Under the pieces are notes generated by a model. That model ran no database searches. It was not told where the DNA came from and was given only the letters and a program-made list of their open reading frames with translations. 56,173 nt of DNA from the NCBI GenBank assembly GCA_945910225.1, contig CAMDYG010000016.1, positions 1 to 56,173 on the forward strand, in the 5' to 3' direction. The stretch comes from an uncultured Eubacterium sp. GTDB taxonomy: Bacteria > Bacillota > Clostridia > Lachnospirales > Lachnospiraceae. Positions within the stretch are counted from its first letter, which is position 1. Each line of letters opens with the position of its first letter. The position numbers and the translations under genes were made by a program. This document shows, one piece after another, positions 1 through 7,204 of the stretch.

Positions 1-1
1 A

Positions 2-36
2 TAAAAAAAGGAACCAGATATTATTTACCTGATTCC
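2..36 (-). terminator. Rho-independent terminator of the CotF-like gene
   Basis: On the minus strand an 8-bp stem (GGAATCAG with CTGGTTCC, one G-U pair) closes an 11-nt loop and is followed by seven T residues. It starts 10 nt after the stop codon of the CotF-like gene. The G-U pair would be an A-C mismatch in the opposite transcript, so the hairpin is built for minus-strand RNA. Confidence 0.85.
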
Positions 37-46
37 ATTAAAATAA

Positions 47-505
47 TTATGCCATTCCATTAACTGTTTTATACTTGTACAGCATCTCTGCATGATTCTG
101 CTCTTCAATCTGAATATCTGCAAGAATCTTTCTTATTGCAGTATCTGCAAAAACAAATACATTTGAATTGTATTCTCCTGAAACCATCTTCTCAGATCCA
201 ATACTGTCCGTTGCCAGAAATGCATCACTCTCCTTATCCTGTGATTTACTCATCACATCGTAAGTTGCCTTAGGCTCGTACTCCCTGCCTTCCTTGTCGT
301 TACAGTCACATTCAGGCACCTTTCCTTCCAGAATTTCGCTTAATGTATCATAATGTTTCTGTTCATTCTTCTCTAAAGTAGAAAACAAATCCTTTAACAC
401 AGGATCTTTTGCATCCTGTCCATATTTCTTATACTTCTGTACACAAGTCTGCTCCTGCGTCTGCAAATCCTTAATAGTTGTTTTTTCTTTTTCATTTAAT
501 GCCAT
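47..505 (-). CDS. Ferritin-like/CotF-family spore-coat-type protein
   Basis: This 152-residue soluble, mostly helical protein resembles the CotF/ferritin-like family of Firmicutes. CotF is a spore coat component in Bacillus, and clostridial homologues are often annotated as coat proteins. Helix-borne E-x-x-H type pairs are visible at residues 48-51 (EQKH) and 134-138 (EEQNH), as in four-helix ferritin-like folds. A Cys-Asp-Cys at 66-68 lies in a charged linker between the two helical halves. There is no signal peptide. The ATG follows GGAGG by 7 nt, but that GGAGG lies in the 3' arm of the hairpin terminating the upstream alcohol dehydrogenase gene (511-555), so translation may depend on RNA folding. 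Family assignment is fairly sure; a role in the spore coat is inferred from family only. Confidence 0.75.
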   Translation of the reverse strand: MALNEKEKTTIKDLQTQEQTCVQKYKKYGQDAKDPVLKDLFSTLEKNEQKHYDTLSEILEGKVPECDCNDKEGREYEPKATYDVMSKSQDKESDAFLATDSIGSEKMVSGEYNSNVFVFADTAIRKILADIQIEEQNHAEMLYKYKTVNGMA

Positions 506-510
506 AATAA

Positions 511-555
511 AAGCCTCCTGATAATTAATACAGTTGTATTATTACCAGAAGGCTT
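511..555 (-). terminator. Terminator of iron-ADH gene containing the next gene's RBS
   Basis: An imperfect hairpin of about 20 bp (arms 511-532 and 535-555, with one bulged base) lies 25 nt after the alcohol dehydrogenase stop codon. On the minus strand its 3' arm ends GGAGGC followed by TTTTATT and then the ATG of the CotF-like gene. The T-tract of the terminator is thus the spacer between ribosome binding site and start codon. Mismatches in the plus-strand reading become G-U pairs in the minus-strand RNA, which supports that orientation. Confidence 0.75.
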
Positions 556-579
556 GGTATTTATTCTGATATGTAATTA

Positions 580-1791
580 TTAGAAGTCAACTTCTGTATC
601 ATAGTAGCAGCATGTAAGAAGCTTCTCCATCTCTTCCTGACTTGGCTGACGTGGATTAGAACCTGTACATGCATCAAGGATTGCATTAGCTGCGATGTCA
701 TGTAATTTAGCCTTGAATTCTTCCTCTGATACAAATCCTGTCTCTGCTGGAAGTCCTCCCTCCCCATAATTCTTTATGCAATGAGGAATATTAAGATCAT
801 CATTCATCTTTCTTAACATAGCGATAAGATTATCAATCTTCTCATCCTGTGTATTGCCACCAAGATGTAAGAAATCTGCGATAAATGCATATCTCTTGGC
901 TGCTGTCTCATCCTTGGCATTGAACTTGATAACCTTAGGAAGATACATTGCATTAGCTGCACCATGGATAATATGTCCACCTTCAAATGCTGCACCAGTC
1001 TTATGTGCCATTGAATGAACAATACCAAGTAATGCGTTAGAGAATGCCATACCAGCAAGACACTGTGCATTATGCATTGCATCTCTTGATGACATATCTC
1101 CATTATATGATTTAACAAGGTTAGCCTGAATCATCTCCATAGCATGAAGTGCTAAAGGATCTGTGTAATCACAGTTAGCTGTTGATACATAAGCCTCAAT
1201 TGCATGTGTCATGGCATCCATACCTGTATGCGCAACAAGCTTAACCGGCATAGTCTCTGCAAGCTCAGGATCAACAATGGCAACATCAGGAGTAATCTCA
1301 AAATCTGCTATAGGATACTTAATACCCTTCTGATAATCTGTAATAATAGAGAATGCTGTTACCTCTGTAGCTGTTCCTGATGTAGAAGATACTGCACAGA
1401 AATGGGCTTTCTTACGAAGCTTAGGAAGACCAAATACCTTGCACATATCTTCAAATGTTGTGTCAGGATATTCATACTTAATCCACATTGCCTTGGCAGC
1501 ATCGATTGGAGAACCACCACCAATAGCAACAATCCAGTCTGGCTCGAACTCTGTCATAACAGCAGCACCCTTCATAACAGTCTCAACGGATGGATCAGAC
1601 TCGATACCCTCGAAAAGCTTAACTTCCATTCCAGCTTCCTTAAGGTAATCTTCTGCTTTCTGAAGGAAACCATTACGTTTCATTGAACCACCACCAACAC
1701 AGATGATAGCCTTCTTTCCTTCAAGTGTCTTAAGGGCTTCAAGTGAACCCTTTCCATGATACAAATCTCTTGGTAAAGTAAATCGAACCAT
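580..1791 (-). CDS. Iron-containing alcohol dehydrogenase
   Basis: This 403-residue group III (Fe-dependent) alcohol dehydrogenase would reduce aldehydes or ketones with NAD(P)H in the cytoplasm, as in fermentative butanol or ethanol formation. The nucleotide-binding motif GGGSPIDAAK sits near residues 91-100. The metal-ligand region HAIEAY, the motif SMAHKTGA and a downstream HGAANA are all present, and length is normal for the family. The start is the ATG at 1791, 7 nt after GGAGG; an upstream in-frame ATG at 1809 lies before that ribosome binding site and is rejected. Promoter and Rex-like operator lie directly upstream (1820-1879), so expression probably follows the NADH/NAD+ ratio. It is paralogous to the C-terminal half of AdhE at 52-55 kb, which also has a Rex-like site. 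The physiological substrate cannot be read from sequence. Confidence 0.92.
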   Translation of the reverse strand: MVRFTLPRDLYHGKGSLEALKTLEGKKAIICVGGGSMKRNGFLQKAEDYLKEAGMEVKLFEGIESDPSVETVMKGAAVMTEFEPDWIVAIGGGSPIDAAKAMWIKYEYPDTTFEDMCKVFGLPKLRKKAHFCAVSSTSGTATEVTAFSIITDYQKGIKYPIADFEITPDVAIVDPELAETMPVKLVAHTGMDAMTHAIEAYVSTANCDYTDPLALHAMEMIQANLVKSYNGDMSSRDAMHNAQCLAGMAFSNALLGIVHSMAHKTGAAFEGGHIIHGAANAMYLPKVIKFNAKDETAAKRYAFIADFLHLGGNTQDEKIDNLIAMLRKMNDDLNIPHCIKNYGEGGLPAETGFVSEEEFKAKLHDIAANAILDACTGSNPRQPSQEEMEKLLTCCYYDTEVDF

Positions 1792-1819
1792 AATAAAACC
1801 TCCGTACATAAATATTTGA

Positions 1820-1837
1820 TTGTTAAATTATAAACAA
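1820..1837 (-). promoter_or_regulatory. Rex-like operator of the iron-ADH gene
   Basis: The 18-bp sequence TTGTTAAATTATAAACAA matches the Rex consensus TTGTTAANNNNTTAACAA at 13 of 14 defined positions. It lies just downstream of the predicted -10 box and transcription start, where a bound repressor would block transcription. Rex senses NADH/NAD+ and represses alcohol dehydrogenase genes in many Clostridia; a rex gene is not in this window. Confidence 0.72.
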
Positions 1838-1850
1838 ACCTTATATTCCC

Positions 1851-1879
1851 ATTATAGACTTGCCTGTATAATATTTCAA
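1851..1879 (-). promoter_or_regulatory. Sigma-A promoter of the iron-ADH gene
   Basis: On the minus strand a -35 TTGAAA (1874-1879) and a perfect -10 TATAAT (1851-1856) are separated by 17 nt. The start point would be near 1844, leaving a leader of about 50 nt that contains the Rex-like site. Confidence 0.7.
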
Positions 1880-2002
1880 GTATATTTTATTTGAATTTTT
1901 CGTAAATATTCCATATTTTTAAATCTGTTTTATTTTTTCGTTTTTACATCTAATTTTTTAATAAATAATTGCAATAATTTGAAATTTCGTGTAAAATGAT
2001 GT

Positions 2003-2062
2003 TGCTCATGAATAGATACTATTGTTTTCATCCGACTAATGATTCAATGAAATTCATGAGCA
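2003..2062. repeat. Inverted repeat in ADH/transketolase intergenic region
   Basis: TGCTCATGAAT at 2003-2013 is repeated in inverse orientation at 2052-2062 with 38 nt between. It lies in the 355-bp gap between transketolase and the alcohol dehydrogenase gene. The gap otherwise holds the ADH promoter and operator, an AT-rich stretch (1880-2000) in which I see nothing, and the transketolase terminator. Function is unknown; it could be an extended 3' structure or a regulator site. Confidence 0.4.
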
Positions 2063-2080
2063 TTTTCTATGTACAAAAAA

Positions 2081-2114
2081 AGGGGCTCCATACTAATTTC
2101 TTAGTGCGACCCCT
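2081..2114 (-). terminator. Transketolase terminator, member of TTAGTGCG hairpin family
   Basis: Arms at 2081-2096 and 2101-2114 form a hairpin that ends on the minus strand in CCCC followed by seven T residues, 33 nt after the transketolase stop. The core TTAGTGCG and the GGGG/CCCC clamp recur in hairpins at 43025-43061 and 55830-55876 and in a degenerate copy at 56099-56133. A shorter T-run on the other side may make it bidirectional. Confidence 0.75.
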
Positions 2115-2146
2115 TCTTTTTATCTTATTATCTATACATATGTCTG

Positions 2147-4135
2147 TTAAAAAAGACTCTTAACAGTATTTACTACATTCTCAACAGTGAATCCGAAATG
2201 CTCAAACAACTGATTAGCTGGACCTGAAGCTCCGAATGTCTTCATGCAGATTACCTTTCCGTCAAGTCCTACATATCTGTACCAGCCAAAGTCTGAAAGT
2301 GCTTCAACTGCAACTCTCTTTCTTACGCTCTTAGGAAGTACTGACTCCTTGTATTCATCTGACTGCTTCTCGAATACATCCATAGATGGCATGCTTACTA
2401 CTCTTACATCTATTCCTGCATTCTTAAGCTCTGCCTTTGCAGATACTGCCAGGCTTACTTCTGAACCACTTGCAATAATAATTCCATCTGGAGTTTCCTT
2501 ATCAGAATCCTCAAGAATATATGCACCCTTAAGGGCTTCCTTAGATGAGCCTGTCATCTGTGGAAGATTCTGTCTTGTAAGGACTAATGCTGTCGGCTCA
2601 TTCTTAGACTCAATTGCATACTCCCATGCAAGTGCTGTCTCTGTTCTGTCACATGGTCTGAATACTGTGAAGTCAGGCATTGAACGGAATGCTGCAAGCT
2701 GCTCAATTGGCTCATGTGTAGGTCCGTCCTCCCCAACTCCGATACTGTCATGTGTGAATACATATATAAGTGGCAGCTTCATAAGTGATGTAAGTCTTGC
2801 CATTGGCTTTGTGTAATCACTGAATACGAAGAATGTTGCTACAAATGGTCTTAATCCACCATGAAGCGCAAGACCATTGCCAATTGCTGCCATAGCCTGC
2901 TCTCTTACACCAAAATGAAGGTTAGTTCCCGCATAATTCTCCTTGGAGAAATCGCCTGCGTCCTTCATATTAGTCTTATTAGATGGTGCTAAATCTGCTG
3001 AACCACCGATAAGGTTAGGCATTACATTCTTGATCATATTAAGAATTGTTCCACTTGAACTTCTTGTTGCTTCTGCCTTCTCAGGCTTTGCAAGATATTC
3101 TTCTGAATTGAACAAATCGGACATATCACATCCATTATAATACTTATCCCAGAGTTCTTTCATTTCAGGGAACTTCTCACAGTATTCTGCAAAAAGCTTA
3201 TTCCATTCTTCTTCTGGTTCAGCCATCCTTGCTGCTATCTCTTTATAATGATCATATACTTCCTGTGGTACCTCAAAGTCACCCTTGCATGGCCAGTTAA
3301 GATTTTCCTTAAGTGCAGCAACATTATCTACACCAAGAGGCTCTCCATGTGCACTTGCCTTACCCTGTTTTGCAGGACAACCATATCCTATAAGAGTATT
3401 AACCTTGATAAGTGATGGTCTGCTCTTGTCAGCCTTAGCTTCCTCAATAGCCTTGCCAATAGCCTCAATATCATTACCATCAGCAACTTCTATTGTCTGG
3501 AAACCAAATGCTTCAAATCTTTTCATTACATTTTCTGTAAATGCAATATCTGTACTTCCTTCGATTGATATATTGTTAGAATCATAAAATACAATAAGCT
3601 TAGAAAGTCCAAGTGTACCTGCAAGTGAGAAGCACTCTGATGAAATACCTTCCATCATACATCCATCCCCACCAAGTACATATGTGTAATGGTCAACTAC
3701 ATCATATCCATCTTTATTAAACACTGATGCAAGATGTGCTTCTGCCATAGCCATACCAACTGCCATAGCCATACCCTGTCCAAGAGGACCTGTTGTAGCC
3801 TCAACACCAACAGTGTGACCATACTCTGGATGTCCTGGAGTCTTAGATCCCATCTGTCTGAAATTCTTCACATCATCTAAAGAAAGATTGCCAATTCCAA
3901 GTAAATGGAACAATGAATAAAGAAGCATTGAGCCATGACCACCAGAAAGAACAAATCTGTCTCTATTTTCCCACTTTGGATCAGCCGGATTATAATTCAT
4001 ATGATTAGTCCATAATTCATATGCAGTTGGCGCAGTTCCAAGTGGAAGTCCAGGATGTCCCGAATTAGCTTTCTGTATTGCGTCTGCTGACAATACTCTT
4101 ATTGCATTAATTGACATTTCATCGATGTTAGTCAT
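2147..4135 (-). CDS. tkt: Transketolase
   Basis: This 662-residue full-length thiamine-diphosphate enzyme transfers two-carbon ketol units between sugar phosphates in the non-oxidative pentose phosphate pathway. The N-terminal thiamine-diphosphate domain shows GHPGLPLG near residue 27 and the cofactor/metal motif GDGCMMEG, about 160 residues in, followed by [11 protein letters not shown]. The central pyrimidine-binding domain has the FGVREQAM motif and the sequence [16 protein letters not shown], which contains conserved substrate-binding residues. A C-terminal domain follows. It is cytoplasmic. The gene is followed by its own terminator and has no close partner in the same transcript, although the TPR/AAA-like gene ends only 42 nt upstream and may read through. 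Confidence 0.95.
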   Translation of the reverse strand: MTNIDEMSINAIRVLSADAIQKANSGHPGLPLGTAPTAYELWTNHMNYNPADPKWENRDRFVLSGGHGSMLLYSLFHLLGIGNLSLDDVKNFRQMGSKTPGHPEYGHTVGVEATTGPLGQGMAMAVGMAMAEAHLASVFNKDGYDVVDHYTYVLGGDGCMMEGISSECFSLAGTLGLSKLIVFYDSNNISIEGSTDIAFTENVMKRFEAFGFQTIEVADGNDIEAIGKAIEEAKADKSRPSLIKVNTLIGYGCPAKQGKASAHGEPLGVDNVAALKENLNWPCKGDFEVPQEVYDHYKEIAARMAEPEEEWNKLFAEYCEKFPEMKELWDKYYNGCDMSDLFNSEEYLAKPEKAEATRSSSGTILNMIKNVMPNLIGGSADLAPSNKTNMKDAGDFSKENYAGTNLHFGVREQAMAAIGNGLALHGGLRPFVATFFVFSDYTKPMARLTSLMKLPLIYVFTHDSIGVGEDGPTHEPIEQLAAFRSMPDFTVFRPCDRTETALAWEYAIESKNEPTALVLTRQNLPQMTGSSKEALKGAYILEDSDKETPDGIIIASGSEVSLAVSAKAELKNAGIDVRVVSMPSMDVFEKQSDEYKESVLPKSVRKRVAVEALSDFGWYRYVGLDGKVICMKTFGASGPANQLFEHFGFTVENVVNTVKSLF

Positions 4136-4177
4136 AATTTCCTCCCTGTGTAAGCACTATTGTGCGTAATATGTTAA

Positions 4178-7006
4178 TTATCTGTCCTTAAAATCTGCTT
4201 CCGTCAAGAATATAACATCGCCATTCTCGCCTCTCTTCTTCTTAAGTCCACCAAAGAATCTTCTTGATGCTCTCTTTTCAGAATTAAGGATAGCCTGATT
4301 GATTATTTCCTTGATATCATCAAGTTTAATATTATCATTCACATTATGGAGTTTGTCAATCTTAAGATATAATTCAAGAAGAGCATTATCATCAACTTCA
4401 TACTGTCTCTTTCTTGCAAATCTCTTCGCCATCTCGACAAGCTCATTAACTGTGTACTGTTTAAGAACAATTCTGTGATTAAATGTATCTGTAAGTTCTG
4501 GATTGAAATTAATCAACACATTCATGTCAGTATCAGAATCTTCAAATATTACTATCATTCTGTCAGTATCCTGCTCAAGGCAGTTAAGCAGTTCATTAAT
4601 TCTCTTTGGCTGTATAGTACCAGCTCCCTCAACAATAAGAGCTGTTCCTTTAAGCCTTGCCATTGCCTTTGTAATACCTCTCTGATTAATGCTTTCTCCT
4701 GATGTCTTGGCAATTTTCTTTTGCTTGTCAGGATACATTGCATTAATTCCTCTAATTATTGCTCTTGCAAGGTCTGTCTTATCAGAACTTGAGTTTCCAG
4801 AAATAAGGATATTACCTACTGAAGAATTGCTTAACTGCATTTCCTCATCTATAGAATCAAACAATTCTACAAGCTGCTCTTCAAGTCCTGGCATATCCCT
4901 GTACTTTCTGAATATCTTAGCCAGCTCTCCTGTCAGCTTCTTCTCTGCTGCAGGTTCTTCCTGCTCCTCATTAACTACCTTTTTCTCAGGTTTCTTTGTC
5001 TTATTTACAGCCTTCTTTGGCTCAGCACTCTTTTCTGGTCTTTCTGGTCTTGTAAAAGGCACTTCCTGTTCAACTGTTGCTGCCACTTCTTCCTTCGCCT
5101 CTTTTTCCTTTGACATTTCTTCTTTCATAATGTCTTTAATATCAGATATCATTGAATCAGATACTGTTGGTATCTGCGCTGTCACAAGAGAAACAACCTC
5201 TGGTACAGCTTCTTCCTTTGCCTGCATAACAGCCTGCTCAAGCCTTGCTGCTGCTTTTCCGGTTCTTATTGCAAGATCCATTCTTGCAGAGTTAACTGCC
5301 ATCTGGGCAAGCGCTTCTGCCTTAGCCTCATCACTGTTCATATGTCTGCCATCTGCCAGTGCTTCAGCTTTTTTCTTCTCTACCATCTTCTCATAAGCAG
5401 CACTCTTTTCATCTTTCTCATCCAGATATCTTTCAAGCTCTGACTTTGAGAATTCCTTAGTATCCTGATGTCCATATTTCTCTTCTCTGACTGACTGCAT
5501 CCAGTCTGATATACTTATCTGGCCTTCTATCTGATCATCATCCATGTCATTCTGGTCTGAATCTGTCTGAACCGGGATGTTTGCCTGTACATTTCCATTG
5601 GCAGTTTCTGACTTTGAAGCTGGGACAAATGTTTTAACATCCTCATCCTCATCAGCATTAAACAGATCACTCATATTAGCTGCAAGCTCAGCCTGTATAT
5701 TCTGTGTATCATACATGCTGTAATCAGGAACCGGAACATTAATGTTCATATCCTTAGCTTTTTCATTGAGTCTCTGCTCTGTTTCTTTCCTCTGTTCAGC
5801 TTCATCTTCTTTGTTTATCTTCTCATAATTATTATCAAGCTTCTGCTTTGCATTAGCAATAAGCTCTTTTAAAGAAAGATTAGCTCTGTTAATTTCATTA
5901 GAAATGCTTGATTCGCCTGCCTTGGAAAGCGTTGCATCGACCTTTGGTTTCTCGACCTGAGGCACATCTATCTTAGTCATGGCAACAGATGCTTCTTTAT
6001 TATCTGTAGTCTGTCTGTCTTTATTCAAAGCTTTCATAATGAAATCTTTTATTTCATTATTCTGGTCATTCTGGACAAGATCCATAGATAAAGGTCCTTC
6101 TTCCTGCTCTCTGTCATACTCAGGAACATTAAGGCTCTTACCCTTTTTAATCTGTTTTGTTGCCTCAATAACTGGCTTTGTTATATCAGCTTTAACATCT
6201 TCTTCATCCTGACCAATATTTTCTTCTTCTGTTACTGTTTCTTCTGGTTCTTCTATATTCTCTGGCTGTGCAGGGGCATTCTTCTTCTCGTCCTCAGCTA
6301 AAACTTCCTCAACTTCATCCATCTTAAGATTAGCTAATTCCTTCTGCTGTGCGAAACGCTCTTCCTTATCTGCATCTGAATCATTCTTTCTTTTCTTAAC
6401 ATCCTCAAGAATTCTTAACTGTGTCTTAGTAAGTCCTGCATTAAGTTCTTCCTTTAACTGTACAGCTTTCTCAACATACTTTCCATCCTGAAACCACAGA
6501 ACAATATTATCACATGCCTTGATACATTCTTCTTTTCTTCCGGTTCTGGCATAAAGTTTTGCAAGCTCATACATATATTTCTCATCAATTTCATGATCCC
6601 TATATTCCTCAAGTATTTCTACAAGTTCATTATCCGATGCATTCTGTGCCCTTCTAAGATCATAATAAAGAATATATCTGCTTACATCATGTTGTGATGC
6701 CTTGTTATATTCTTCATACAAAGCATTAGCATTTTCGTAATCACCTACTTTAATAAAAAGTTCTGTCAGCTTATAAACCAGCTTTCTTCCACCAAGATTA
6801 CGATTATATGCAAGTATAGCCATATCTCTTGCTTCCTCGTAGTCACCTACGGCTTCCTGCACATTGATAGCAGTAGCAAGCGACTGCCAGTCTTTAACCT
6901 TTGACCAGTTAAGCTCTTTTGCTATATCAGCCGCCTCCTGATATTCCTTTTTAATCGCCAGTTTCTTTATCTGCTCTATCTTAATTCCCATTTCGTATTT
7001 ATTCAT
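4178..7006 (-). CDS. TPR protein with C-terminal AAA-like domain, function unknown
   Basis: This 942-residue cytoplasmic protein has three parts. Residues 1 to about 190 are helical TPR-like repeats. A long acidic, low-complexity, partly coiled-coil middle follows, about 200-700. A C-terminal P-loop-like domain begins near residue 730, and its architecture resembles SpoVK/CbbX-type AAA proteins. Its Walker A is degenerate: ISGNSSSDKT keeps the Lys-Thr but replaces the usual Gly preceding Lys with Asp. A possible Walker B strand (TALIVEGAG) ends in Glu rather than Asp-Glu. The start at 7006 follows GAGG by 6 nt; two earlier in-frame starts lack a ribosome binding site. It lies downstream of the SMC gene after a 198-bp gap containing a possible promoter (7113-7141), so it may be transcribed separately. 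I do not recognise a named function; a scaffold or secretion-type ATPase role would be speculation. Confidence 0.7.
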   Translation of the reverse strand: MNKYEMGIKIEQIKKLAIKKEYQEAADIAKELNWSKVKDWQSLATAINVQEAVGDYEEARDMAILAYNRNLGGRKLVYKLTELFIKVGDYENANALYEEYNKASQHDVSRYILYYDLRRAQNASDNELVEILEEYRDHEIDEKYMYELAKLYARTGRKEECIKACDNIVLWFQDGKYVEKAVQLKEELNAGLTKTQLRILEDVKKRKNDSDADKEERFAQQKELANLKMDEVEEVLAEDEKKNAPAQPENIEEPEETVTEEENIGQDEEDVKADITKPVIEATKQIKKGKSLNVPEYDREQEEGPLSMDLVQNDQNNEIKDFIMKALNKDRQTTDNKEASVAMTKIDVPQVEKPKVDATLSKAGESSISNEINRANLSLKELIANAKQKLDNNYEKINKEDEAEQRKETEQRLNEKAKDMNINVPVPDYSMYDTQNIQAELAANMSDLFNADEDEDVKTFVPASKSETANGNVQANIPVQTDSDQNDMDDDQIEGQISISDWMQSVREEKYGHQDTKEFSKSELERYLDEKDEKSAAYEKMVEKKKAEALADGRHMNSDEAKAEALAQMAVNSARMDLAIRTGKAAARLEQAVMQAKEEAVPEVVSLVTAQIPTVSDSMISDIKDIMKEEMSKEKEAKEEVAATVEQEVPFTRPERPEKSAEPKKAVNKTKKPEKKVVNEEQEEPAAEKKLTGELAKIFRKYRDMPGLEEQLVELFDSIDEEMQLSNSSVGNILISGNSSSDKTDLARAIIRGINAMYPDKQKKIAKTSGESINQRGITKAMARLKGTALIVEGAGTIQPKRINELLNCLEQDTDRMIVIFEDSDTDMNVLINFNPELTDTFNHRIVLKQYTVNELVEMAKRFARKRQYEVDDNALLELYLKIDKLHNVNDNIKLDDIKEIINQAILNSEKRASRRFFGGLKKKRGENGDVIFLTEADFKDR

Positions 7007-7112
7007 GTTATTCCTCATTCCTGCGCATACCATAAAGGAAAATCCACTCTTCCAATATAAGTGCCAAAAAATGTTAAATTGCGCCCAATATCTATATTTT
7101 ACAACTCACTAA

Positions 7113-7141
7113 AGTTTAGCACAGCACATGTTTATTGTAAA
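7113..7141 (-). promoter_or_regulatory. Possible sigma-A promoter of the TPR/AAA-like gene
   Basis: A minus-strand TTTACA (7136-7141) and TAAACT (7113-7118) are separated by 17 nt. The -10 matches the consensus at four of six positions. The surrounding 198-bp gap holds nothing else I can support. Confidence 0.4.
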
Positions 7142-7204
7142 CCGAGTTCACAGAATTGTTACAAAAATGTTACAAACTTCCATAAATCCATTATACCCAG
7201 TAAT

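Noticed and set aside
4689-5396. 235-codon open frame on the plus strand
   Set aside because: It is antisense to the TPR/AAA-like gene, Ser/Ile/Ala-rich as expected of the reverse reading of its Glu/Lys/Asp-rich middle part, and lacks a ribosome binding site.
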